From: an uncultured Bacteroidota bacterium
GTDB taxonomy: Bacteria > Bacteroidota > Bacteroidia > Flavobacteriales > Flavobacteriaceae
Reading direction: 5' to 3'
Length of the DNA: 32,744 nucleotides
Assembly: GCA_902631125.1 (NCBI GenBank)
Contig: CACOXF010000008.1
Location: forward strand, 1 to 32,744
Positions 1-8,492 of this stretch are shown here, one piece after another; position 1 is the first letter of the stretch; the number at the start of each line of letters is the position of its first letter. The notes beneath the pieces were generated by a model, which was not told the DNA's origin, made no database searches, and saw nothing but the letters and a program-made list of their open reading frames with translations. The translations under genes were made by a program, and so were the position numbers.

Positions 1-379
1 TGTAAACAAAATCACTGGCAGTGACAACCCTCGTTTTTTGATCTCCAAAGATTTCAGACGCATGAAAATAGACATCATCACGCAAATAAAAAAGATAGGT
101 TTTTGCATCTTCAGAAATCTCCCAATGGGTTGCAATATCAGGTTGAATGTTGAGTTCATCATCAAGTCGTACAAGGCCATTAAAAATTTGATTCATCGCC
201 CAAATACTTCGCAAATCACGTGCATAAGCAGGATCTAGGGTATTGATGTTTTCATGAATATTGAGTCGAAAAACATGTTGTGAATCGATTTTGTTGTTTG
301 AAGAACAACCGAATAGGTAAACAAGCAATATTGAATGGAATCCAACCCAAATCAAACTGTATTTTTTGTTCCTTTCCAA
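1..379 (-). CDS. ABC transporter substrate-binding lipoprotein, SBP_bac_5 type (partial)
   Basis: Only the N-terminal part of the gene (about 126 codons) is inside the window; it runs off the left edge. Translated from a TTG at 379, it begins with a basic stretch (ERNKKY), a hydrophobic segment and a lipobox ending in FGC, so the product should be a lipoprotein. The mature part reads NTLDPAYARD, then QIFNGLVRLDDELNIQPDIA and a WEISEDAKTYLFLLRDDVYFH-like segment, the recognisable N-terminal pattern of peptide/nickel-type (DppA/OppA) extracellular binding proteins. An in-frame stop lies upstream near 436 and no ATG lies between it and the TTG, which supports the TTG start. It is divergent from mtaB with 45 bp between the two start codons. 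The substrate cannot be told from this fragment. Confidence 0.8.
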   Translation of the reverse strand, partial: MERNKKYSLIWVGFHSILLVYLFGCSSNNKIDSQHVFRLNIHENINTLDPAYARDLRSIWAMNQIFNGLVRLDDELNIQPDIATHWEISEDAKTYLFYLRDDVYFHASEIFGDQKTRVVTASDFVY

Positions 380-392
380 GGCTTTATATTTG
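365..392 (+). promoter_or_regulatory. Bacteroidota-type promoter for mtaB
   Basis: TTTG at 365-368 and TATATTTG at 385-392 with 16 bp between them fit the TTTG / TAnnTTTG promoter of Bacteroidota, although the spacer is a little short. Transcription would start near 397, about 28 nt before the mtaB start codon. Confidence 0.55.
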
Positions 393-424
393 CACCATAA
401 AATTAAACCAATTCTAATAAAGTT

Positions 425-1747
425 TTGACATCTCTAACTGTTGCTTTTCAAACCTTGGGTTGTAAACTCAATTTTTCAGAGACATCTACTTTGGTACGCA
501 AGTTTGTTGCAGCGGGTTATGAAAGGGTTCCTTTTGAGATGAAAGCTGATGTTTATGTTATCAATACTTGCTCAGTAACTGAGAATGCAGACAAAAAATT
601 TAGGTCATTGGCACGTCAAATGCGCAAACGCAACCCCAACGCATACTTGATTGCAGTTGGTTGTTATGCCCAACTTCAGCCTGAAGAATTGGCCAAAGAG
701 GACATTGTTGATTTGGTTTTAGGCACCAAAGAAAAATTTGACATCATAAACTATCTAAATGATTTATCTAGGCCAGGGCAAACGCAAGTTCATGCTTGCT
801 CTATCGGAGAAACAGACACATATGTTGGGAGTTATGCGATTGGAGAGCGCACACGTGCGTTTTTAAAGGTACAAGATGGTTGTGATTATAAATGCAGCTA
901 TTGCACCATCCCACAAGCACGTGGAATTTCAAGAAGTGATACGCTGGAGAACATCATCAGTCAGGCTAAAGAAATTGTGCGTCAAAACATCAAAGAAATT
1001 GTATTGACGGGGGTCAATATTGGCGACTATGGGAAAGGTGAGTTTGGCAATAAAAAGCATAAGCATACTTTTCTTAAACTTGTACAAGCACTTGACGAGA
1101 TAAAGGGCATCGATCGTTTTCGAATCTCATCAATTGAGCCCAACTTACTGTCGAAGGAGTTGATCAAATTTGTTGCTGCATCCAAACGATTTGTCCCTCA
1201 TTTTCATATTCCGCTCCAAAGTGGAAACAATGAGATTTTGGGTCAAATGCGTCGTCGTTATAAACGAGAATTGTATGTTCACCGAGTCAATCAAATCAAG
1301 CGTTTGATGCCAGATGCTTGTATTGGAGTGGATGTTATTGTTGGTTTTCCTGGCGAGTCAGATCAACACTTTTTAGACACCTATTCTTTCTTAGTTGATC
1401 TTCCAGTCTCCTATCTTCACGTGTTTTCATACTCCGAGCGACCAAATACGCCAGCAGCATTTATGCAAAATCAAGTACCAAAAGCTGTGAGACAAAAAAG
1501 ATCGATGATGCTGCGAGTATTGTCTGCAAAAAAGCGTCATGCTTTTTATGAAAGTCAACTTCATAAAACAAAAATCATTTTATTTGAAGCCGAAAATAAG
1601 GAAGGTTATATCCAAGGATTTACAGAAAACTATGTAAAAGTCAGAATGCCATGGGATCCTGCTCTTCAAAATCAAACACTGAAAGCAACCCTTTCAGAAA
1701 TTGATCAGAAGGGGATGGTTAGACTTGCAAAAACGAAATTGGTTTAG
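425..1747 (+). CDS. mtaB: tRNA t6A37 methylthiotransferase MtaB
   Basis: Radical-SAM methylthiotransferase that converts t6A37 to ms2t6A37 in tRNAs reading ANN codons. The N-terminal UPF0004 domain carries the three cysteines for the auxiliary iron-sulfur cluster (C13 in LGCKLN, C49 in NTCS, C80 in VGCYAQ). The radical-SAM cluster motif CxxxCxxC is at C153, C157 and C160. The last 60 residues form a TRAM-like RNA-binding domain. The N-terminus QTLGCKLNFSET is typical of MtaB and not of MiaB or RimO. Translation starts at TTG (425), since no ATG is available before the conserved N-terminus. The 440-residue length is normal. Its stop codon overlaps that of the convergent gene by 4 bp. Confidence 0.95.
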   Translation: MTSLTVAFQTLGCKLNFSETSTLVRKFVAAGYERVPFEMKADVYVINTCSVTENADKKFRSLARQMRKRNPNAYLIAVGCYAQLQPEELAKEDIVDLVLGTKEKFDIINYLNDLSRPGQTQVHACSIGETDTYVGSYAIGERTRAFLKVQDGCDYKCSYCTIPQARGISRSDTLENIISQAKEIVRQNIKEIVLTGVNIGDYGKGEFGNKKHKHTFLKLVQALDEIKGIDRFRISSIEPNLLSKELIKFVAASKRFVPHFHIPLQSGNNEILGQMRRRYKRELYVHRVNQIKRLMPDACIGVDVIVGFPGESDQHFLDTYSFLVDLPVSYLHVFSYSERPNTPAAFMQNQVPKAVRQKRSMMLRVLSAKKRHAFYESQLHKTKIILFEAENKEGYIQGFTENYVKVRMPWDPALQNQTLKATLSEIDQKGMVRLAKTKLV

Positions 1748-2028
1748 ATACGTACACCAACAGGGAGCATACTGCGATATCTTTTGTTTTTTCTTATAAA
1801 ACTCACGATTTCAGGGCTTGTTGGCATCACACTTACGTTACGATCTTCAATGATGGAAAGTACTTCTTTGATGAATTCCTCCTTAAAAGTAGAGTCATCA
1901 ATATTTTTAGGTAATATCAATTTTGTCAGAAAAATTTTTCTCTCTTGTTGAGCATACTCGATTTTGGCCAAACCGTCATTTGTTTGGGTTTCAAATTGGC
2001 GCAAAAAGGAATTATCTGTGATTTCCAT
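1744..2028 (-). CDS. Small GNAT-like (YjdJ/Acetyltransf_CG-type) protein
   Basis: A 94-residue protein. The segment KIEYAQQERKIFLTKLILP followed by a helix and then VMPTSPEIVSFIRKNKRYRSML resembles the very small one-domain GNAT family (YjdJ/GTNAT type), in which a late motif such as P-x-C/S-P-x-x-x-x-x-x-R precedes the C-terminus. The usual acetyl-CoA pyrophosphate loop (RGxGxG/A) is not visible: the equivalent stretch reads PKNIDDSTFKEEF. It may therefore be a non-catalytic relative or a divergent subgroup, and the function is unassigned. It is divergent from the alpha/beta hydrolase gene and its stop codon overlaps that of mtaB. Confidence 0.6.
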   Translation of the reverse strand: MEITDNSFLRQFETQTNDGLAKIEYAQQERKIFLTKLILPKNIDDSTFKEEFIKEVLSIIEDRNVSVMPTSPEIVSFIRKNKRYRSMLPVGVRI

Positions 2029-2044
2029 AACGTCAAACTTTCTG

Positions 2045-2052
2045 CAAATTTA
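2045..2052 (-). promoter_or_regulatory. -7 promoter box for the GNAT-like gene
   Basis: TAAATTTG on the minus strand matches TAnnTTTG exactly and ends 16 nt before the ATG at 2028. No clear TTG is seen at -33. Confidence 0.45.
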
Positions 2053-2071
2053 AGCAAAATAAAAAAGACTG

Positions 2072-2079
2072 TAGTTTTG
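2072..2079 (+). promoter_or_regulatory. -7 promoter box for the alpha/beta hydrolase gene
   Basis: TAGTTTTG matches TAnnTTTG exactly and ends 7 nt before the ATG at 2087, so the mRNA leader would be only a few nucleotides long. The -33 element is weak or absent. Together with 2045-2052 it forms a divergent pair. Confidence 0.45.
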
Positions 2080-2086
2080 TAGAGTC

Positions 2087-2743
2087 ATGAACAATAAAAT
2101 CCATGTGTATTGTATGCCTGGAATGGCAGCAAACTCGAAAATTTTTGAATACATACGTTTGCCCAAACAGTACAAAATTCATCTGTTGGATTGGATTGAC
2201 CCCAAAAAAGATGAGAGCCTTCAGTCATACGTTGGTCGGCTGAGTGAAAAGATAATGCATGAGCAGCCAGTTTTGATTGGTGTTTCGTTTGGGGGAATAA
2301 TCGTTCAGGAAATGAGAAAAATAATTTCTACGAAAAAGGTCATTATCATTTCTAGTGTAAAATCATATAAGGAATTCCCAATTCACTTTACCCTTGGTCG
2401 TAAGTCGAAAGCATATAAATACTTCCCTACACAATGGGTTGATAAAACAGAGGATTTTATCAGTTTTGTTTTTGGACCATCCATGAAAAAGAGGATGAAG
2501 CTTCATAAGTATTACCTTTCAGTTCGAGATAAAAAATATCTTGACTGGGCTTTGCATCATTTTTTTCAATGGGATAGGGAAGAAGCTGACCTTGACGTAG
2601 TGCATATTCATGGTTCTATCGACGCTTTGATCCCTGTGTTTACTATCAAAAATTATATATCAGTGCCAGGTGGAACACATGCCTTGATTTTGCAAAAAGC
2701 TACTTGGCTCAACAAACATCTTCCAGAAATCATTTCAAAATGA
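2087..2743 (+). CDS. Alpha/beta hydrolase
   Basis: A 218-residue alpha/beta-hydrolase-fold protein with no signal peptide, so probably cytoplasmic. The oxyanion-side motif CMPGMAANSKIF is near the N-terminus. The nucleophile elbow GVSFGG places the catalytic Ser at residue 67, the acid is probably Asp179 in HGSIDALIP, and the His is 198 in GGTHALI, so the triad is complete. The substrate cannot be predicted. The downstream lytic transglycosylase starts inside its stop codon (ATGA overlap), so the two genes are probably translated together. The start ATG sits just behind a TAnnTTTG box. Confidence 0.85.
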   Translation: MNNKIHVYCMPGMAANSKIFEYIRLPKQYKIHLLDWIDPKKDESLQSYVGRLSEKIMHEQPVLIGVSFGGIIVQEMRKIISTKKVIIISSVKSYKEFPIHFTLGRKSKAYKYFPTQWVDKTEDFISFVFGPSMKKRMKLHKYYLSVRDKKYLDWALHHFFQWDREEADLDVVHIHGSIDALIPVFTIKNYISVPGGTHALILQKATWLNKHLPEIISK

Positions 2744-3633
2744 AAAATAAGTTTTTACTAAAGTTTACTGTTTTCTTTCTATTATTTTTTATCATTTTTT
2801 TGACACAATGCAACACAGTCAACAGCACTTCATCCACTCATTTGAAGCTGCAGAACATCCCATCACAACCAAGAACGATATCATTTGCCAATGAAAAAGT
2901 ACCTCTTGATAAATACTATGTCCAGGAGCGATTTGATCGTGAATTATTGGTCAATACTTTTTGGCATTCGAATACAATTTTGGTACTAAAGCGTTCAAAA
3001 AAATACTTTTCAATCATAGAGCCCATTCTCAGAAAAAATGGCATTCCAGATGACTTTAAGTATTTGGCAGTCATTGAAAGTGGTTTGATTCATGTCAAAT
3101 CACCAGCGGGAGCAGAGGGTTTATGGCAGTTTATGCCACAAACAGCAAGGGAATACGGATTGGAAGTGAATGGAGATGTTGATGAGCGTCTACACCTAAT
3201 AAAATCGACTCAAAGTGCAGCTGCATACTTGAAAGACGCTTATGAAGTGTTTGGGAATTGGACTTTGGCTGCAGCGTCATACAATGCTGGAAAGCAGAGA
3301 ATTCAATCTGCGATGAACAATCAAAAAGCAGAGTCATACTACGATTTGTTTCTCAGTGAAGAAACCAGTAGATATATATACCGACTATTCGCCACAAAGT
3401 TGATTTTTGAATCCCCTGAAACCTATGGCTTTGCCATTAATGATGAGCAAGCTTACACTTTTCCAGATGTCAAGCTTGTACGAATCAGCAAGTCGAACAT
3501 TAACTGGGTTGATTTTGCCTTGTCTCACAACATAAGTTATTCAGATTTGCGAGAGTTGAACCCTTGGATCAAAGGGCATTCAACTGCCAATCGAATCCAA
3601 AAGGAATATGAAGTTCAGGTGTTAAGGAATTAA
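2740..3633 (+). CDS. Lytic transglycosylase lipoprotein, SLT/MltD-like
   Basis: Predicted membrane-anchored murein lytic transglycosylase that cleaves peptidoglycan glycan strands with 1,6-anhydro-MurNAc formation. The chosen ATG (2740) overlaps the hydrolase stop and gives MKNKF, a hydrophobic signal segment and a lipobox with Cys24 (LTQC). The SLT domain spans about residues 95-215: the catalytic Glu113 is in AVIESGL, followed by SPAGAEGLWQFMP and ASYNAG, the diagnostic motifs. The C-terminal 45 residues (VDFALSHNISYSDLRELNPW) resemble one degenerate LysM repeat. At 297 residues it is shorter than E. coli MltD, with at most one LysM. Its stop codon overlaps by 4 bp with the convergent TPR gene. 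Confidence 0.88.
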   Translation: MKNKFLLKFTVFFLLFFIIFLTQCNTVNSTSSTHLKLQNIPSQPRTISFANEKVPLDKYYVQERFDRELLVNTFWHSNTILVLKRSKKYFSIIEPILRKNGIPDDFKYLAVIESGLIHVKSPAGAEGLWQFMPQTAREYGLEVNGDVDERLHLIKSTQSAAAYLKDAYEVFGNWTLAAASYNAGKQRIQSAMNNQKAESYYDLFLSEETSRYIYRLFATKLIFESPETYGFAINDEQAYTFPDVKLVRISKSNINWVDFALSHNISYSDLRELNPWIKGHSTANRIQKEYEVQVLRN

Positions 3634-4145
3634 ATTCGCTTAAGCTGTTGTTGCATCAGCTTGATTTGCTCGCTCATTATACCTTGTTTGTCAAGTTTTT
3701 TGGCTTCTTTTAAAAGTGTAGTTGCTTCTCGTTTTCTTCTTTTTTGCATCGCGATCCCTGCAAGACTGAGTTTTGCCATCGCCATATCATGCTTCATATT
3801 GAGACCAAGTGAAATAGCTTTTCGAAAGTATTTTTCTGCTTGTGTGAGATTGGATTGAGAAGTGATGACTCCTCTTATGAAATTATAGTACCCAACTTGC
3901 TTTGTCGTCAAAGCACTTTCAGGATTTTTGATTCTGTTCAACCACTTTTGGGTTCCCTGAAAATCTTGTTTTCGCATACGTAGAAAAGCCAATAATAAAA
4001 TTTCGTTTTTGTAGTATAAAAAAACAAACATTCCAGAGAGAAAAATCAATGCAACTCCATTGCCGATAAATTCTTCTGTAAATTGATAAACAGCATAGCC
4101 TAAAGTGAGAATGGCCAGAACGATTTTGATAAATTTTGGAAACAT
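3630..4145 (-). CDS. Small membrane protein with TPR-like repeats
   Basis: A 171-residue protein with two predicted N-terminal transmembrane segments (about residues 6-22 and 28-48) joined by a short loop. Then comes a helical region whose spacing fits two or three tetratricopeptide repeats (residues 80-165, for example [14 protein letters not shown] and [13 protein letters not shown]). It probably scaffolds protein contacts at the inner membrane. No catalytic motif is visible and I cannot assign a function. It is convergent with the lytic transglycosylase and divergent from rpmH. Confidence 0.7.
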   Translation of the reverse strand: MFPKFIKIVLAILTLGYAVYQFTEEFIGNGVALIFLSGMFVFLYYKNEILLLAFLRMRKQDFQGTQKWLNRIKNPESALTTKQVGYYNFIRGVITSQSNLTQAEKYFRKAISLGLNMKHDMAMAKLSLAGIAMQKRRKREATTLLKEAKKLDKQGIMSEQIKLMQQQLKRI

Positions 4146-4162
4146 CTTATTGATTTGCGAGT

Positions 4163-4170
4163 CAAAAATA
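4163..4170 (-). promoter_or_regulatory. -7 promoter box for the TPR membrane protein gene
   Basis: TATTTTTG on the minus strand, an exact TAnnTTTG match, ends 17 nt before the ATG at 4145. No clear -33 TTG is present. Confidence 0.45.
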
Positions 4171-4192
4171 GATAATTCTTATGGAATGCTTC

Positions 4193-4222
4193 TTGAAATC
4201 GCCATTTTATATTGTATATTTG
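4193..4222 (+). promoter_or_regulatory. Promoter for rpmH
   Basis: TTG at 4193-4195, a 19 bp spacer, and TATATTTG at 4215-4222. Both elements and the spacing fit the Bacteroidota housekeeping promoter. Transcription would start near 4227, leaving a leader of under 30 nt before rpmH. Confidence 0.65.
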
Positions 4223-4254
4223 CAACCGTTTGCGTGAGAGATACACAAATTATT

Positions 4255-4413
4255 ATGAAAAGAACATTTCAACCATCTAAAAGAAAGCGCCGCAACAAGC
4301 ATGGTTTCATGGAACGAATGTCTTCTGTTGGTGGTCAAAAAGTACTCGCCGCACGTCGTGCAAAAGGCAGAAAGAAATTATCTGTATCCTCTGAACCCAG
4401 ACATAAGAAATAA
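4255..4413 (+). CDS. rpmH: 50S ribosomal protein L34
   Basis: A 52-residue, strongly basic protein with the L34 signature: [18 protein letters not shown] followed by [19 protein letters not shown]. The start is the ATG at 4255, because the L34 family begins MKRT. Frames reaching further upstream would cross the promoter. It is monocistronic here, with a promoter ahead and a terminator behind. The usual rnpA/dnaA neighbours seen in many other bacteria are absent. Confidence 0.97.
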   Translation: MKRTFQPSKRKRRNKHGFMERMSSVGGQKVLAARRAKGRKKLSVSSEPRHKK

Positions 4414-4434
4414 GTGAATAAATCGTTGAAAAAC

Positions 4435-4469
4435 AAAGGTGTTTCTAATTGTAGTGACACCTTTTTTTT
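4435..4469 (+). terminator. Rho-independent terminator after rpmH
   Basis: AAAGGTGT (4435-4442) pairs with ACACCTTT (4457-4464) around a 14-nt loop, and the T run continues to 4469. It lies 21 bp behind the rpmH stop. Confidence 0.8.
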
Positions 4470-4507
4470 ATATATATTTCAATCAAAATTAACACACCAC
4501 ACAACTT

Positions 4508-7357
4508 ATGCCGAGGCGACCTGATTTAAACTCTGTTCTTTTAATAGGTTCAGGCCCCATTATCATTGGTCAAGCTTGTGAATTCGATTATTCTGGAAGT
4601 CAAGCACTTCGTTCGCTACGTGAAGATGGAATTGAAACAATTTTGATCAATTCCAACCCTGCAACGATTATGACTGACCCCTCAATGGCGGATCATATCT
4701 ACCTAAAACCTCTCACAACAAAGTCTATTCGTGATATCCTAAAAAAGCACAAAGTCGATGCTGTACTACCTACAATGGGTGGTCAGACGGCACTGAACCT
4801 CTGCATCGAAGCAGATGAAAAAGGCGTTTGGGAAGAGTTTGGCGTTGAGATTATTGGTGTCGATATCGATGCAATTCAAATTACTGAAGATCGAGATCAG
4901 TTCAAAAAACTACTAAAAACCATTGACATTCCTGTGGCTCCTGCCAAGACAGCAACTTCGTTTCTTAAAGGAAAAGAAATTGCACAGGAATTTGGTTTTC
5001 CACTTGTGATACGACCTTCTTTTACCCTTGGTGGTACAGGTGCATCTTTTGTACATTCTGCAGATCAATTTGAAACCTTACTGACAAGAGGACTAGAGGC
5101 CTCACCAATTCATGAGGTTTTGATTGATAAAGCACTTCTAGGTTGGAAAGAGTATGAGTTGGAATTGTTGCGTGATAAAAACGATAACGTGGTCATTATA
5201 TGTACCATCGAAAATATGGATCCGATGGGAATCCACACAGGGGACTCGATCACAGTTGCTCCTGCGATGACCCTTTCTGATACTGCTTATCAGCGTATGC
5301 GTGATATGGCCATCAAAATGATGAGAAGCATTGGTGACTTTGCAGGTGGTTGTAATGTACAATTTGCTGTCAGCCCAGACGATAGAGAAGATATCATTGC
5401 CATTGAGATTAACCCACGTGTGTCTCGATCTTCAGCCTTAGCCTCCAAAGCAACAGGATATCCTATTGCCAAAATCGCTGCCAAATTAGCAATAGGTTAC
5501 TCACTCGATGAGCTGAGCAATCAGATCACTGGTTCAACTTCAGCATTGTTTGAGCCAACCCTAGACTATGTGATTGTGAAAATTCCTCGATGGAATTTTG
5601 ACAAGTTTGAAGGGTCTGAACGAGAGTTGGGCTTACAAATGAAATCTGTTGGTGAAGTGATGGGTATTGGAAGGTCTTTTCAAGAAGCACTTCACAAAGC
5701 AACACAATCCCTAGAGATCAAACGAAATGGCCTCGGTGCAGATGGCAAGGGATACACTGATTATGAAAAGGTGATATCCAAACTCACACATGCGACTTGG
5801 GACCGAGTGTTTGTGCTGTATGATGCAATTCAAATGGGGATCTCTCTTGATCGCATACACGAAATAACTAAAATTGATATGTGGTTCCTGCGTCAGTACG
5901 AGGAATTATATAACCTTGAGTTAAAAATTTCTGAGCACAGCATCAAAGATATTTCAAAACCATTGTTGTTGGAAGCCAAGCAAAAAGGATTTGCAGATCG
6001 CCAAATCGCTCATATGTTGGAATGCTTGGAGAGTGAGGTCTATAATTTAAGAAATGAAATGGGGGTGAATCGAGTGTATAAACTCGTCGATACCTGTGCG
6101 GCAGAGTTTTTGGCTCAAACCCCTTACTACTATTCTACCTTTGAAGATGAAGTTCATATAAAGGGTAGAGAAACATTTGTAGCCAACGAAAGTGTAGACT
6201 CTAAGCGAGATAAAATAGTAGTCCTGGGCTCAGGTCCCAATAGAATTGGGCAGGGGATCGAGTTTGACTACTGTTGTGTACATGGTGTTTTGGCTGCTGC
6301 TGAATGTGGCTATGAAACAATTATGATTAACTGCAACCCTGAAACAGTATCCACTGACTTTGACACAGCAGACAAGCTCTATTTTGAACCTGTTTTTTGG
6401 GAGCATATTTATGACATTATTCAGTATGAAAATCCAGTGGGAGTCATCGTGCAGTTGGGTGGTCAGACTGCCTTGAAACTTGCTGAAAAACTCAGCCGTT
6501 ACGGCATCAAAATCATGGGGACCTCTTTTGAGTCTCTTGACTTGGCTGAAGATCGCGGAAGCTTTTCGACTTTACTCAAAAAGAATAACATTCCTTACCC
6601 AGAGTTTGGTGTTGCTGAAACACCAGAACAAGCCTTGCAGTTGGCAGAAAAACTTGACTTCCCAATTCTTGTTCGACCATCCTATGTTCTTGGCGGACAA
6701 GGAATGAAGATCGTGATCAACAAAGAAGAACTAGAAGCGCACGTAGTCGATTTACTGCAAAAGATTCCCAATAATAAATTGCTTTTAGACCACTATTTAG
6801 ATGGAGCGATTGAAGCCGAGGCAGATGCAATTTGTGATGGTGAAACAGTCGAAATTATTGGGATAATGGAGCATATCGAGCCTTGCGGAATTCACTCTGG
6901 AGACTCCAACGCCACCCTACCACCATTCAATCTTGGTGATTTTGTTATGCAACAAATCAAAGATCACACGAAAAAAATAGCAATTGCATTAAACACTGTA
7001 GGTCTTATCAATGTTCAGTTTGCAATCAAAGACGATTTGGTATATATTATTGAAGCCAACCCACGTGCTTCGAGAACAGTTCCTTTTATTGCCAAAGCAA
7101 AGCAGCAACCATTCGTAAATTATGCTGCAAAAATCATGCTTGGTAAACACAAAGTAGGGGATTTTGATTACACCTCACACTTGGAAGGATTCGCGATCAA
7201 ACAGCCTGTTTTTTCCTTCAATAAGTTTCCAAATGTCAATAAGGCACTGGGTCCAGAAATGAAGAGCACAGGCGAAAGTATCTTGTTTATTAACACCCTG
7301 AAAGATGATGATTTCTACGAGTTGTATGCTCGCAGAAAAATGTACTTGAGCAAGTAG
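4508..7357 (+). CDS. carB: Carbamoyl-phosphate synthase large subunit (C-terminally short form)
   Basis: Synthesises carbamoyl phosphate from bicarbonate, ammonia (from glutamine via CarA) and two ATP for pyrimidine and arginine synthesis. Two homologous ATP-grasp halves are visible. The first starts LLIGSGPIIIGQACEFDYSG (about residues 11-30) with FPLVIRPSFTLGG. The second starts VLGSGPNRIGQGIEFDYCC (near 573) with FPILVRPSYVLGGQGM. At 949 residues the protein ends soon after the second ATP-grasp core, about 120 residues short of the E. coli enzyme, so the C-terminal MGS-like allosteric domain (UMP, IMP and ornithine site) is missing. The stop is clean and the next gene begins 20 bp later, so this looks like a natural short form. 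carA is not in the window. Confidence 0.96.
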   Translation: MPRRPDLNSVLLIGSGPIIIGQACEFDYSGSQALRSLREDGIETILINSNPATIMTDPSMADHIYLKPLTTKSIRDILKKHKVDAVLPTMGGQTALNLCIEADEKGVWEEFGVEIIGVDIDAIQITEDRDQFKKLLKTIDIPVAPAKTATSFLKGKEIAQEFGFPLVIRPSFTLGGTGASFVHSADQFETLLTRGLEASPIHEVLIDKALLGWKEYELELLRDKNDNVVIICTIENMDPMGIHTGDSITVAPAMTLSDTAYQRMRDMAIKMMRSIGDFAGGCNVQFAVSPDDREDIIAIEINPRVSRSSALASKATGYPIAKIAAKLAIGYSLDELSNQITGSTSALFEPTLDYVIVKIPRWNFDKFEGSERELGLQMKSVGEVMGIGRSFQEALHKATQSLEIKRNGLGADGKGYTDYEKVISKLTHATWDRVFVLYDAIQMGISLDRIHEITKIDMWFLRQYEELYNLELKISEHSIKDISKPLLLEAKQKGFADRQIAHMLECLESEVYNLRNEMGVNRVYKLVDTCAAEFLAQTPYYYSTFEDEVHIKGRETFVANESVDSKRDKIVVLGSGPNRIGQGIEFDYCCVHGVLAAAECGYETIMINCNPETVSTDFDTADKLYFEPVFWEHIYDIIQYENPVGVIVQLGGQTALKLAEKLSRYGIKIMGTSFESLDLAEDRGSFSTLLKKNNIPYPEFGVAETPEQALQLAEKLDFPILVRPSYVLGGQGMKIVINKEELEAHVVDLLQKIPNNKLLLDHYLDGAIEAEADAICDGETVEIIGIMEHIEPCGIHSGDSNATLPPFNLGDFVMQQIKDHTKKIAIALNTVGLINVQFAIKDDLVYIIEANPRASRTVPFIAKAKQQPFVNYAAKIMLGKHKVGDFDYTSHLEGFAIKQPVFSFNKFPNVNKALGPEMKSTGESILFINTLKDDDFYELYARRKMYLSK

Positions 7358-7377
7358 TTTTTTTGTAAATTCGTTTT

Positions 7378-8490
7378 ATGTCATTAGAATTCATTTTACT
7401 TCTCGTCATTTTGGGTGTTTTGCTCACAATGTTTTTTTTAAGAAATCGAAATACTTCAGGTTCAAATTCACTTTTAGTTCAGTTGAACGAAGCACTGCGC
7501 AACGAAATTCAAGAAATTAGAAAGGATGTAGCGCAAAATGCTCAAAGCTCAAGAGTTGAAATTGAAGGGAAACTCAAAACTATCAATCAAGGGATTAGTG
7601 AATTTCAGAAAAGTACTAAACAAAACATGCAATTGCAGTTTTCTCAATCGAATAAAATCGTTAAGGAAGTCACTTCAGAATTAGAAAAAATTAAGGGAAC
7701 CAATGAACAGGTGCTCAATTTTGCGACTCAGATGAAATCTTTAGAAAAGATTTTAGGTAACTCCAAACAACGAGGGATTTTGGGAGAGATTCAGCTCGAA
7801 AATTTATTGGCCAATGTACTGCCACCGGATTTGTTTAGTATGCAGCACAATTTTACAAATGGCGAAACCGTGGATGCTATTGTAAAGGTTGGACAGTTTA
7901 TCATTCCCATTGATGCCAAGTTTTCGTTGGACAATTACAATAAAATGATCGAAAGCAGCGATCCCATTGAGATTAAGGCTCTGGAGTCTCAATTTCGCAA
8001 AGACATTCGTTCACGGATTGATGAGACCGCCAAATATATCCGCCCCAGTGAGCAAACCACCGATTATGCCTATATGTTTATCCCAGCAGACGGTTTATAT
8101 CAGGACTTGCTCAACAGTCGGGTGGGAAGTCTGCAAATCAATTCTCGCGATTTGGTAAGCTATGCCTATGATAAAAAAGTGATGATTGTTTCTCCGATGA
8201 GTTTGTTTCCCATGCTTCAAATTACGGTAAAGGCTTTACACAATCTCAAAATTGAAAAATCCGTTCAGGAAATTCTTGCAAATGTGGACAAGCTCACCAA
8301 GCATTTGAATGCCTACCAAACCTATCACACCAAACTCGGGAAAACCTTGGGTACTGCAGTCAATCACTACAATGACCTCACGGGAGAGTTTCGCAAAATC
8401 GATAAGGACATTGTCCGACTTTCACCAGACAACAAACGTATGGCTTTAGATGCGGATGAGTTGAGTAAACCCAACGTAATAGAGGGTTAA
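7378..8490 (+). CDS. rmuC: DNA recombination protein RmuC
   Basis: A 370-residue RmuC-family protein, linked to limiting recombination at inverted repeats, probably by a nuclease-like fold. It has one N-terminal membrane anchor (residues 3-21), then a coiled coil (about 35-125, ending at QMKSLEKIL) and the RmuC domain from about residue 130 (SKQRGILGEIQLENLL). The PD-(D/E)xK-like core is GETVDAIVKVGQFIIPIDAKFSLDNY. The start ATG lies 20 bp after carB, just 4 nt behind a TAAATTCG element, so the gene may have its own promoter as well as read-through. It is convergent with the DUF6580 gene, 2 bp apart. Confidence 0.93.
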   Translation: MSLEFILLLVILGVLLTMFFLRNRNTSGSNSLLVQLNEALRNEIQEIRKDVAQNAQSSRVEIEGKLKTINQGISEFQKSTKQNMQLQFSQSNKIVKEVTSELEKIKGTNEQVLNFATQMKSLEKILGNSKQRGILGEIQLENLLANVLPPDLFSMQHNFTNGETVDAIVKVGQFIIPIDAKFSLDNYNKMIESSDPIEIKALESQFRKDIRSRIDETAKYIRPSEQTTDYAYMFIPADGLYQDLLNSRVGSLQINSRDLVSYAYDKKVMIVSPMSLFPMLQITVKALHNLKIEKSVQEILANVDKLTKHLNAYQTYHTKLGKTLGTAVNHYNDLTGEFRKIDKDIVRLSPDNKRMALDADELSKPNVIEG

Positions 8491-8492
8491 AA

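Noticed and set aside
38-238. 66-codon plus-strand frame at the left edge
   Set aside because: It is antisense to the solute-binding protein whose family motifs are clear on the minus strand; there is no promoter or recognisable product.
4464-4480. T run and TATATATAT tract considered as a simple repeat of interest
   Set aside because: The T run is the tail of the rpmH terminator and the short AT tract is expected in low-GC intergenic DNA; it may hold a weak carB -7 box (TATATTTC).
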